Shown here one piece after another: positions 1-8,054 of a stretch of 64,000 nucleotides of DNA. The stretch lies in the NCBI GenBank assembly GCA_965216135.1, contig CBDCFL010000015.1, positions 1 through 64,000 on the forward strand, given 5' to 3'. Position numbers and translations under genes: made by a program. The notes beneath the pieces are model-generated. The model saw nothing but the letters and a program-made list of their open reading frames with translations. It was not told the DNA's origin and did no database searches. Positions within the stretch are counted from its first letter, which is position 1. Every line of letters starts with the position of its first letter. Source of the DNA: CBDCFL01 sp965216135 (GTDB lineage: Bacteria > Pseudomonadota > Alphaproteobacteria > Rhodobacterales > Rhodobacteraceae).

Positions 1-687
1 CACCAGGGCTAGGAGATCCTGACCTGCTTCGCCGAGGCGGCGTTTTGAAACACTCGGCGCCGTATTCGCGAACGCGCCATTGCCCTCGCGATCGACATAG
101 CGGCGGATCACCTCCTTGCTGATCTGCTCGTGCAGACCGGGATGATATCGCTCAAGCTCACGGGCAAACTTCGAGATGCTCTCAACTACGATACCAAGTC
201 GTGTCAGCGCCCGCATCGCCGAACGAAGGGCCGTCGAATCCATGCGTTGGTGGCTGGTATCGACAGAGAATCCCTGCACCATCCGATCCGTCAAACACCG
301 GAACAGCAATTCATCGAGACCTTGTTCGATAAACAGACGGCGATAGTTGCGCAGGGTTTTCTCACAGAAATAGCTGTCCGCTTCGCTGCGCACGTCCAAG
401 GCATAGTGCCACGCCATATTGAAGGCCAGGGCCTCGACGGTCTCTGCATCGCTCAGATCGTGCAGCTGCTGCAAAAGCAAGACCCCGATGACAACGTGTA
501 GATCCTTCGATGGTCGGCCCATGCGTTCATCAAGGTGACGGCAAAGATCGTCAACCGGAAGTTCGACAAGCAGATGGTTCCGAAAAACCCCGGCCCAGGA
601 TTGCTCCATCAGGCGCCGACGTTTGTCCCCGAAATCGGACCAGCGATCAAACAATTCTCCGGTCCGTCGGTCGCGTAAAGTAAACAT
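1..687 (-). CDS. IS1182-like transposase, N-terminal part (runs off window)
   Basis: The minus strand is open from ATG at 687 to the window edge (229 codons, no stop). The protein starts MFTLRDRRTGELFDRWSDF and continues with a DUF772-type segment (RMGRPSKDLHVVIGVLLLQQ, then YFCEKTLRNYRRLFIEQGLD) and SVDTSHQRMDSTALRSAMR, the usual start of the DDE domain in IS1182/IS5-type transposases. The catalytic C-terminal half lies outside the window. An IS terminus is expected in 690-740, where no gene is seen. The product would catalyse cut-and-paste transposition. The family name is by motif resemblance; IS1182 versus another DUF772 group cannot be settled from half a protein. Confidence 0.75.
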   Translation of the reverse strand, partial: MFTLRDRRTGELFDRWSDFGDKRRRLMEQSWAGVFRNHLLVELPVDDLCRHLDERMGRPSKDLHVVIGVLLLQQLHDLSDAETVEALAFNMAWHYALDVRSEADSYFCEKTLRNYRRLFIEQGLDELLFRCLTDRMVQGFSVDTSHQRMDSTALRSAMRALTRLGIVVESISKFARELERYHPGLHEQISKEVIRRYVDREGNGAFANTAPSVSKRRLGEAGQDLLALV

Positions 688-1040
688 GCACAATTATAAT
701 CCAGCCGACTCTCATGAGGAATCGACTTTTTACCGCCCCGTCGAAAGTTGGTGATGGCCTGAAGCAGGCGGCATATCATGGCGGTGTTAGTACGCCGTCA
801 ATTCTCAGAGAGAAAGGGATATGCCACCATGGCCAAATCTACCATTTTACCGTTTGAGCTTCCACCGGAGTTTTCACCGGATCCGCTGACTGAGGTGATC
901 CAAAATGGCGCGAAGGTGCTTTTGCGCACGGCCATCCAGGCTGAGGTATCGGGTTTCATCAAAGAATACGTACATCTTCTAGACAACGAAGGTCGGCAGC
1001 GGCTTGTGCGCCACGGGTTTCTGCCCGAACGTGAGGTGAT

Positions 1041-2060
1041 ACCAGCGGCATTTAACATTGACCGATATGGGCCCATTTTCGCATTCCGATTGATGTGATG
1101 GTTTCGGGCTGTGCGATGAGCTTTTTCCAAGCTTCGCATCCAGCATCGACGATGGCATTGTAGTCTTCGAACACGCGGTTGGAGAGCCAATTGGCGCGCA
1201 AGTACTGCCAGATATTTTCCACCGGGTTCAGTTCCGGAGCGCGCGATGGCAGCAGGATGATGGTGAGGTTCTTCGGGACTTTGAGTTTGCCGGTGGTGTG
1301 CCATCCGGCCCGATCCATCAGCACAACCGCATGGGCCTTTCGGGCGACGTGGCGGCTGATCTCGTCGAGATGCATCTGCATGGCTTGCGCGTCCGCCCAA
1401 GGCAGCATGAGCGCCGCCCCCTTGCCGTGAGCCGGACAGATGGTGCCGAACAGATAGGCGTTGTGATAGCGCTGATCGGCCGGCTGGCGGGGGCGCGTGC
1501 CCTTTCTCGCCCACAGGCGCGTCAGGCCATTCTTCTGGCCAAGGCGTGCTTCGTCCTGGAACCAGATCTCCACCGGCGTTCCCGCTGGCCGGTCAGCTAT
1601 ATGCACCTGGAGCGTGTCGGCGAAGTTTTTTTTAAACGCCTCGATGATCCGCTTATCCTGCCTGGGATGCTGCGGGCGGGCGCTGATATGGGCAAAGCCC
1701 AGTTCGCCAAGCAGTCTGGATATCCCGCGCTCGGAATAGATGACGCCAAAGCGCGCCTCGATCACCCGCTTCAGGTCGATCCGCCGCCAGCGGACAACCC
1801 CGTCCACCGCCGGATCGGGGCCGGTCTCGACAATCTCGCCAAGTTCTTTCATCTGGACATCGCTCAGGTAGCGCGTCCGGCCCGCGCCCTTGCGGTTGGT
1901 GAGGCCATCCGGTCCCTCTTCGTTGAACCGGTGAACCCAGTCCCGCAGGGTTTGGCGATCCATCCCACCGATCCTTGCGGCCTCTCCACGGCGCATGCCA
2001 TCGTAGACCGCCGCAAGAGACAACAGACGGCGGCTCTGCCGGGCATCCTTGCAACGGCTG
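1041..2060 (-). mobile_element. IS630-family element, copy 1, 5'-truncated
   Basis: The 3' terminus is present (TACCAGCGG at 1040-1048, compare TACCAACGG in the other two copies), but the opposite terminus is missing. The sequence stops at 2060, inside the transposase N-terminus, directly against the repeated IS256 segment. Confidence 0.75.
1052..2060 (-). pseudogene. IS630 transposase lacking its N-terminus
   Basis: The frame is open from the IS256 junction through SRCKDARQSRRLLSLAAVYDG, a MarR/paired-type HTH (GGMDRQTLRDWVHRFNEEG) and the DDE core: WFQDEARLGQKNGLTRLWA, VVLMDRAGWHTTGKL and ELNPVENIWQYLRANWLSNR. About 20 N-terminal residues and the start codon present in copy 2 are absent, although an internal ATG at 2023 gives a 323-codon frame. 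The catalytic residues are intact. The coding strand contains an A8 run (1626-1633) at the FKKN codons, the place where copy 3 is frameshifted. Probably inactive, because one terminus is missing. Confidence 0.8.
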
Positions 2061-3183
2061 GCGGCTTGTGCGCCACGGGTTTCTGCCCGAACGTGAGGTG
2101 ATGACCGGGATCGGGACGGTTCCAGTGCAGGTACCGCGCGTGCGCGACCGAGGCGTTAATGAGGACGGCAGCAAGATCAAGTTCCGTTCGGCGCTGGTGC
2201 CGCCGTATCTGCGCAAGGCGAAGTCGGTCGAGGAACTGCTGCCCTGGCTTTATCTGAAGGGCATCTCGACAGGGGATTTCAGCGAGGCGCTGGCGGCGCT
2301 GCTCGGCCCGGACGCCGAAGGCCTCTCGTCCTCGACAATCACGCGCCTGAAGGCGGCTTGGTGGGACGAATACGAGGCCTGGCGCAAGCGTGAACTCAAG
2401 GAGAAGCGCTACGTCTACATCTGGGCGGACGGGGTCTATTTCACGCCGCGCATGGACGGGGATCGCCAATGTATGCTGGTGATTATCGGTGCCGATGAAT
2501 ACGGCGAGAAGGACGTTCTGGCGATCATGGACGGGTTCCGGGAAAACGCGGACAGCTGGCGCGCCCTTCTGAAATGCCTGAAGAAACGCGGCCTGGCGGT
2601 GCCGCCGGAGTTAGCCATTGGCGACGGTGCGCTCGGGTTCTGGACGGCGCTGCGCGATGTCTTCCCCGAGACGCGCGAACAGCGATGCTGGGTTCACAAG
2701 ACCGCCAACGTCACCGGCGCGATGCCCAGGTCCCTGAGAGAAAAGGCCAAGGCCGATCTGCAGGACATCTGGATGGCTGAGACCAGGAAGGAAGCCAACG
2801 CGGCCTTCGATCTCTTCGTGGAAACCTATGGCGTCAAATACGAGCGCGCTGTCAAAAAGCTGACCAAAGATCGCGACGAACTGTTGGCCTTCTACGATTT
2901 CCAAGCCGAGCACTGGAAACACATCAGAACCACAAACCCCATCGAGAGCGTCTTCGCAACGGTCAGAAACCGCACTCGAAAAACAAAGGGCTGTCTGAAC
3001 CGCAAGACCGCGCTTGCCATGGTCTTCAGGCTGATGATGTCTGCCAAGAAGAAATGGCGAAAGATCTCAGGGCCGAACCGTCTGCCCGAGATCATTCAAG
3101 GGGTTGAATTCAAAGACGGGATCAAGCAAATTCAAAACGTCGCCTGAAAATGACCATCACCAACTTTTGGGCATAACTCGCCG

Positions 3184-3356
3184 AACAGCTTATCATGTTT
3201 TAGATACGTTACCCACTGATCGAAGCAGATCAGATATTCAGGATCGACCGGCAAGAAATAGGTCGTGAAGGTCTTTGAATTCTAGTCTTAACTTCTCGGG
3301 CGTCCTGATACACGCAACCGTCAATCATGTTGATATGTTTGAGACGAAGGGATGCA
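3184..3356 (-). pseudogene. XerC-like site-specific integrase, middle fragment
   Basis: The minus strand encodes ASLRLKHINMIDGCVYQDAR then EVKTR, and after a one-base slip KTFTTYFLPVDPEYLICFDQ then WVTYLKHDKLFG. This is the recombinase core segment that follows LTGARDxAxASL in a tyrosine-recombinase group, and the matching N-terminal part lies at 6545-7065. The 9-bp sequence AGGGATGCA flanks the inserted DNA on both sides (3348-3356 and 6545-6553). The IS256 at 741-3172 cuts the fragment on the other side, so the catalytic C-terminus is missing. Family placement rests on remembered similarity. Confidence 0.7.
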
Positions 3357-3442
3357 TGTCTGACATCAGCGCCTATGGGTCCATTTAGCGCGATTTAATA
3401 AGAGAGAGTTTCTGGCTCATCGTAACCACTGAGGAGTGGACG

Positions 3443-3817
3443 ATGAGACATACAACTGGAACACGCAAAAGCCCTGGCGAGAAGATCGTCAAAGACATCA
3501 AACGCGCCACGCGCAAACAGTATTCGTCAGAAGAAAAGATCCGGATCGTGCTGGACGGCCTTCGTGGCGAAGACAGCATCGCAGAGCTGTGCCGCCGTGA
3601 GGGGATTTCTCAGGGCGTCTATTACAAATGGTCGAAGGATTTCATGGAGGCCGGGAAGAAACGGCTGGCGGGGGATACTGCGCGTTCTGCAACCGCTGAC
3701 GAAGTCAAAGACCTGCGCCGCGAAGCCCGTGATCTGAAGGAAGTTGTGGCAGAGCAAACGCTCGAACTCCGGATTCTCAAAAAAAGCATGATCGGCGATG
3801 GGGGCGACCACGAATGA
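3443..3817 (+). CDS. IS3-family transposase OrfA
   Basis: 124 residues. It has an HTH_Tnp_1 segment (YSSEEKIRIVLDGLRGEDSI, AELCRREGISQGVYYKWSKD) followed by a C-terminal leucine-zipper stretch (VKDLRREARDLKEVVAEQTL, ELRILKKSM). OrfA gives DNA binding and multimerisation and works fused to OrfB in active IS3 elements. The stop overlaps the ATG of orfB (ATGA, 3814-3817). OrfA itself is intact, but OrfB is destroyed. Confidence 0.85.
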   Translation: MRHTTGTRKSPGEKIVKDIKRATRKQYSSEEKIRIVLDGLRGEDSIAELCRREGISQGVYYKWSKDFMEAGKKRLAGDTARSATADEVKDLRREARDLKEVVAEQTLELRILKKSMIGDGGDHE

Positions 3818-3862
3818 GGTATGCTGCATCCGAGAAGCTGGAGATCATCAGGCTAGTCGAAG

Positions 3863-5151
3863 AGGGTGTTCAGAATTCCGTGTCACGGGGTTAGTCTAGA
3901 TGTCCAAGACATCGTCTAACCTTCCCTCAAAATAGATGGAAAGTTGGGACAAAGTCAAATTCCAGTTTTGCAATGGCATGGTCCATTTTTTTGAAGCGTT
4001 CTGGATCCCCATATACAGCAGTTTGAGCAAACTGTTTTCATTGGGAAACGCGCCCTTGGTTTTGGTCAGTTTTCGGAACTGGCGATGCACGGCCTCGATT
4101 GCGTTGGTGGTGTAAATTACCCGCCGAATGTCAGCTGGATATTTGAAGTAGACCGACAAATTGGGCCATTTTTTACGCCATGATTTAATGACGATTGGGT
4201 ATTTAGTTCCCCATTTTTCTTCTAACGCATCCAACGCGATTTCAGCCGCTTTCACAGTTTCAGCCTTATAAACCGGCTTTAGATCAGCCATGAATTCCTT
4301 CTGGTTTTTGCTGGCTACATATTTCAGAGAATTGCGGATTTGGTGGATGACACAAAGCTGGACTTCGGTCTGGGGAAAGATCGCGTTGATCGCCTCTGGA
4401 AAGCCCGTGAGGCCATCGACACAAGCAATCAGGATGTCTTGCAGGCCGCGATTGTTCAGGTCCGTCAGCACCGAGAGCCAGAAGTTTGCACCTTCGGTTT
4501 CAGATAGATACAGGCCAAGAATTTCCTTCCTGCCCTCAAGATTAAGCCCCAGAACCGTGTAAACCGCTTTGGCTGCGTAGCGCCCGTCTTGCTTAACCTT
4601 GTAGTGAATAGCATCAAGCCAAACAAACGGGTAATGGCTGTCCAGGGGCCGCTGCTGCCAGAGCTTGATTTCAGGGATCAATTTATCAGTGACGGCGCTG
4701 ATCGTGGCGTTTGAAACATCCAGACCGTAGATTTCCGAGATGTGTCCAGCGATGTCCAGATAGCTCATTCCAAGCCCGAACATTGAAATAATCTTGCATT
4801 CGATCTCGTCGCTCATGTGGGTCTGGTGTTTTTTCACCAGTTGCGGCTCAAACGATCCAGCCCGATCTCGTGGCGTTGCCAGTTCGAAACTTCCAGACGT
4901 GGATTTGATGGTCTTACGGCCAGCTCCGTTCCTGCGGTTGCTGGACTTGTCGGCCTTTAAATGCGCCTCCAGTTCAGCCTGTAATGCAGCTTCGGTCAGT
5001 TGCTTGACTAACGGCGTCAGAATACCGTCCTTGCCTGTAAGGCCCTGGCCATCTTGCAAAACCGCCAAAGCTACATCAAAATCAAATTCTTCTCGCATGT
5101 GTCATTCCTTTTCTTCAGTTTACAGAAATGACACGGAATTTCTAACGCTCC
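3863..5151 (-). mobile_element. IS256-family element, copy 2 (complete)
   Basis: Flanked by the direct repeat CTAGTCGAAG (3853-3862 and 5152-5161). Inverted ends share TTCCGTGTCA (3875-3884 and, inverted, 5129-5138). It encodes one intact transposase. It is only distantly related to IS256 copy 1. Confidence 0.85.
3896..5098 (-). CDS. IS256-family (Mutator) transposase
   Basis: 400 residues, full length for the family. The N-terminal region has LTEAALQAELEAHLKADKSS. The catalytic core has FVWLDAIHYKVKQDGRYAAK, IACVDGLTGFPEAINAIFPQ, VQLCVIHQIRNSLKYVASK and the final Glu in YTTNAIEAVHRQFRKLTKTK. Start ATG at 5098. No disruption is seen, so this copy may be active. Its base composition is more AT-rich than the surrounding island genes, which suggests recent acquisition. 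Confidence 0.9.
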   Translation of the reverse strand: MREEFDFDVALAVLQDGQGLTGKDGILTPLVKQLTEAALQAELEAHLKADKSSNRRNGAGRKTIKSTSGSFELATPRDRAGSFEPQLVKKHQTHMSDEIECKIISMFGLGMSYLDIAGHISEIYGLDVSNATISAVTDKLIPEIKLWQQRPLDSHYPFVWLDAIHYKVKQDGRYAAKAVYTVLGLNLEGRKEILGLYLSETEGANFWLSVLTDLNNRGLQDILIACVDGLTGFPEAINAIFPQTEVQLCVIHQIRNSLKYVASKNQKEFMADLKPVYKAETVKAAEIALDALEEKWGTKYPIVIKSWRKKWPNLSVYFKYPADIRRVIYTTNAIEAVHRQFRKLTKTKGAFPNENSLLKLLYMGIQNASKKWTMPLQNWNLTLSQLSIYFEGRLDDVLDI

Positions 5152-6100
5152 CTAGTCGAAGGCTCCCATCTGTCCGCCCGTCAAACTTTGGCCAAACTCA
5201 ACATTCCCCGCACCACATTCTACCGTTGGTATGATCGGTACCGGCAGCGTGGTGAGGCTGGGCTGAAGGACCAATCCCCGAAGCCAAAGCACGTTTGGAA
5301 CCGCATCCCTGACGCAGTCCGGACCAAGATCGTCAAGCTGGCTTTGACAGAGACGGAGCTGTCGCCGCGAGAGCTGGCGGTGACGTTCACGGATACAGAA
5401 AGCTACTTTGTATCAGAGGCTTCGGTGTATCGAGTGTTGAAAGCGCATGACCTGATCACCAGCCCGGCCTTCATTGTAATCAGGGCAGCAAGTGAGTTCA
5501 AAGACAAGACCACAGCCATCAATCAGCTTTGGCAGACCGACTTTACCTATCTCAAGGTTCTCGGTTGGGGTTGGTTCTATCTCAGCACGATCCTGGACGA
5601 TTACAGCCGCTACATCATTGCCTGGAAGCTTTGCACCAACATGAGGACAGAAGATGTGACGGACACGCTGGATCTGGCGTTATAGGCTTCAGGCTGCGAT
5701 CAGGTCCATGTCGTTCACAAGCCGCGACTGCTGAGTGACAACGGCTCCAGCTACGTCTCGGGCGACCTGGCCGAATGGCTGAGCGACAAAGGCATGAGGC
5801 ATTCTCGCGGGGCGCCATATCATCCACAGACCCAAGGCAAGATCGAACGCTGGCATCAGACCCTGAAGAACCGCATTCTGCTGGAAAATTACTTCCTGCC
5901 AGGCGACCTAAAGCACCAGATCGAAGCCTTCGTCGATCACTACAACCATCATCGGTATCATGAGAGCCTGAACAACGTCACGCCATCCGAGGTCTACTTC
6001 GGACGGGCACAAGCCATTCTAAACCAACGAGAAAGGATCAAACGCAAAAGACTTGAAATCCGGCGCTCATTGCAACACCGCAAACATATCGCCGCATAAT

Positions 6101-6544
6101 GACGCCAAAGCGCGCCTCGATCACCCGCTATCAACCAGCCCGTGAGTCAGATCTCGCCAAGTTCTTTTCGCCTAATGCTTACGCGGCGCTCTGGATGCCA
6201 TCGTAGACGCAAAACGGCGGCTCTGCCTCTGCTTGACGGACACGAAGGTCCATAGCAACGCATGGCGATCCTCCTTTGCCAACCTCAGATCAAAACCGAT
6301 TTGGGAATCCCCACAGATCAGAAATTGATGCCGTTGGTATTCAGCCTTCGTCGATCATACCATCATCGGTATCATGAGAGCCTCGTATCCAACTACTTCG
6401 GAGTGAGCGAGAAAGGATCAAACGCAAAAGATTGAATCCGGCGCTTGCAACACCGCAAACTCGCCGCATAATACTATCAACCAGATGAGTCAGATACTCG
6501 CCTAATTTACGCGGCCTCTGGAACCAAAACCTCTGATGACGGAC
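6101..6544. repeat. Scrambled block: shrunken IS630 plus eroded repeat of the IS3 end
   Basis: No intact gene. 6101-6342 strings together short pieces also found in IS630 copy 1 (GACGCCAAAGCGCGCCTCGA at 6101, ATCTCGCCAAGTTCTTT, GGCGGCTCTGCC) and ends in an IS630-type terminus, CCGTTGGTA. 6343-6472 repeats the 3' end of IS3 orfB (compare 5930-6100) with many 1-4 base deletions. 6475-6522 repeats 6129-6195, again with small deletions. The deletion pattern is unlike ordinary point mutation decay. Confidence 0.7.
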
Positions 6545-7065
6545 AGGGATGCAACGGCCTCGTCCCTCGCACCTGTGAGCATCAGAAAGGCAAAGAGCGC
6601 CTTATTGCGTCGTTCGATTTCAGAAGCCTCTGGCATGTAGTTGAACGCATGACGGGCCATTTCCATTGACGGATAAGGCGTTTCGCGTGTGGCGCTTGCG
6701 ACCCGTTGGCCCTTGGCATCCATGTTGAAATAATCGGCGTCTGAATGGCGGATTCGGCTTTTGAAGCCAGCCTGACCCGCCAGCCAGAAATAGAACCCTT
6801 TGTTTGCAGCAAGGACGGTTGAGATCGTGGATTTCGACAGCGGCTTGCCAGTTGTTTTGCTGATCTCTGAATTGATGCGGTCTTGGAACTTGATTGCCTG
6901 TTCGATGTGAAAGCGTTTGAAACTGGCGTAATTCGTACTGGCCTCAAAGCGCAGAATTCCCTCTGCCGCCTTTTGAACCGTGCTGGAATCCTTGCGTTTC
7001 GCGGTTTTGAGATATTGCAAGTAGCGACGCTTGATCCGTTCGTTTTCTTCATTGATTTTTCGCAC
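6545..7065 (-). pseudogene. XerC-like site-specific integrase, N-terminal fragment
   Basis: Start GTG at 7065 behind GGAAAGAG. The protein begins MRKINEENERIKRRYLQYLK, has a SAM-like core-binding domain (about residues 5-105, FHIEQAIKFQDRINSEISKT, STVLAANKGFYFWLAGQ) and enters the catalytic domain at RRNKALFAFLMLTGARDEAV, whose Arg is the first catalytic residue. The frame is cut after AVASL by the IS3 insertion; the continuation is at 3184-3356. It lies just downstream of the HTH gene (stop at 7118), so the two formed an operon. Not functional as it stands. Confidence 0.8.
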
Positions 7066-7281
7066 TGGTTTACTCTTTCCTGATTGTGAAGGTTTGAGGC
7101 GGCGGCGATGGTATCACTTAGGCGTCGCTGCCTGCCTCTTTGTGGAAGTCGAATGTCCCGGCAAAGTCAGTGGCCTGCATATTCCGGGATATCCGCCCAC
7201 CTATTCCGACAACATCCGCCCATTTGTACCGGGGTATCCGCCCAGCTTTGACGCGTTGCCGTGAGGCCTTGGTTTTTGATA

Positions 7282-8040
7282 TCAGTTTTCTGGCGTTTCG
7301 TCACGTAGTTGAGGGTCTTTCTTTCGGAAGGATTGTCCGTCGAGTTCGAGCCGGTAGGCGTTGTGCACCAGCCGGTCGAGGATGGCATCTGCGAAGGTGG
7401 GTTCACCAATAATTTCGTGCCAAGTATTAAGCGGGAGTTGACTTGTGATTAGGATGGAACCGTTGCCGTATCTGTCTTCGACGATCTCCATCAAGTCGCG
7501 CCTTTGGCTAGCGTTCAGACGGTCCGGCCCCCAGTCATCCAAGATCAGTAGCTGGGTTTTGGTCAGTGCCTTGAAGACACGCGGAAAGCGTCCGTCACCG
7601 TGGGCCAACTCCAACTCGTCAAACAATCGCGTGGTGCGTTTATAGAGGACGGTCACGCCGTCGCGGCACGCCGCTTGGGCCAACGCGCAGGCCAGCCAGG
7701 TTTTGCCGACACCGCAGGGGCCAGTGATCATCAAGTTGCGCTTGTCTTTGATCCATTTGCCGCTGAGCAGGCTTTGGAACAACGCCTTATCCAGCCCTCT
7801 TCGCGTTTTGTAATCCACATCCTCGGGCGCGGCCCCGATATGGCGCAATCGTGCTGTGCGCATGCGGCTCTCAAACCGTTTTGTCTCTCGACTGATGGCT
7901 TCGCGATCAATTAGCAGGCCGAGCCATTCGGCGTGTGTCAGATCGGCGGAACCGTCCTGTGTTTGCAGTTCTGTGAAGGCCTCGGCCATGCCATCGAGCT
8001 TCAGTGCTCGGAGGGTATCAAGGGTTGGGTGTGTCAACAT
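7282..8040 (-). CDS. istB: IS21 helper ATPase IstB
   Basis: 252 residues starting MLTHPTLDTLRALKLDGMAE. Walker A is GPCGVGKTWLACALAQ (about residues 108-123) and Walker B LLILDDWGPDRL (about 167). IstB is the AAA+ helper that controls target choice of IstA. The start at 8040 is preferred because GAAAGGACAG lies just upstream and the istA stop is only 14 bases before it; a longer reading to 8262 would overlap istA. Complete. Confidence 0.93.
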   Translation of the reverse strand: MLTHPTLDTLRALKLDGMAEAFTELQTQDGSADLTHAEWLGLLIDREAISRETKRFESRMRTARLRHIGAAPEDVDYKTRRGLDKALFQSLLSGKWIKDKRNLMITGPCGVGKTWLACALAQAACRDGVTVLYKRTTRLFDELELAHGDGRFPRVFKALTKTQLLILDDWGPDRLNASQRRDLMEIVEDRYGNGSILITSQLPLNTWHEIIGEPTFADAILDRLVHNAYRLELDGQSFRKKDPQLRDETPEN

Positions 8041-8054
8041 TTTCTGTCCTTTCT

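Larger units (their letters stand above)
999..2102. repeat. 42-bp direct repeat flanking truncated IS630
   Basis: Bases 999-1040 recur exactly at 2061-2102. They are IS256 coding sequence (LVRHGFLPEREV). IS630 elements normally duplicate only TA, so a 42-bp flank is not a normal target duplication. It points to a rearrangement or to an unmerged contig overlap. Confidence 0.85.
829..3147 (+). pseudogene. IS256-family transposase, split by IS630
   Basis: The 5' part (829-1040) encodes MAKSTILPFELPPEFSPDPL and ends in GRQRLVRHGFLPEREV. The rest resumes at 2061-3147 with the same HGFLPEREV segment, then VPVQVPRVRD, the Mutator/IS256 catalytic core (YVYIWADGVYFTPRMDG, LAIGDGALGFWTAL, QRCWVHKTANV) and the closing TTNPIESVFATVRNRT. 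The start at 829 follows AGAAAGGGA. Without the insertion the product would be about 418 residues, normal for the family. A 42-bp copy of the junction lies on both sides of the IS630, so simple excision does not describe the event. The gene is inactive as it stands. Confidence 0.85.
741..3172 (+). mobile_element. IS256-family element, copy 1, interrupted by IS630
   Basis: Inverted ends are visible as AAAGTTGGTGATGG at 744-757 and its complement at 3155-3168. The element carries one transposase gene on the plus strand and is split by a truncated IS630 at 1041-2060. It sits between the IS1182-like element and a fragment of a XerC-like integrase, and it cuts that integrase on its 3' side. No clear target duplication was found. 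Confidence 0.7.
3814..6099 (+). pseudogene. IS3-family transposase OrfB, broken by IS256 and a nonsense codon
   Basis: Reading starts MRYAASEKLEIIRLVE (3814-3862), is cut by IS256, and resumes at 5162 with GSHLSARQTLAKLNIPRTTF. Removing 3863-5151 together with one copy of the 10-bp repeat CTAGTCGAAG gives a 329-codon frame. Its rve domain shows WQTDFTYLKVLGWGWFYLST, then LSDNGSSYVSGDLAEWL and HPQTQGKIERWHQTLKNRIL, i.e. the DDE residues. Codon 191 is TAG (5683-5685; ALALxAS context), probably a former AAG or CAG. The gene therefore carries two independent inactivating events. Confidence 0.85.
3357..6544. mobile_element. IS3-family insertion carrying a nested IS256 and an IS630 relic
   Basis: Bounded by the 9-bp direct repeat AGGGATGCA (3348-3356, 6545-6553) inside the XerC-like integrase. 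The ends are inversely related (GTCTGACATCAG at 3358-3369; GTCCGTCATCAG read inward from 6544). It contains orfA 3443-3817, a broken orfB 3814-6099, a complete IS256 at 3863-5151 and a scrambled block at 6101-6544. Nine bases is long for an IS3 target duplication, which is usually 3-5 bp. Confidence 0.7.

Noticed and set aside
130..501. 123-codon plus-strand frame at the window start
   Set aside because: It lies opposite an uninterrupted transposase frame (1-687, minus) that has clear motifs.
7170..7250. Spaced ATCCGCCCA repeats suggesting a CRISPR
   Set aside because: Only three short copies with irregular spacing; they are the terminal transposase sites of IS21 and recur inverted at its other end.
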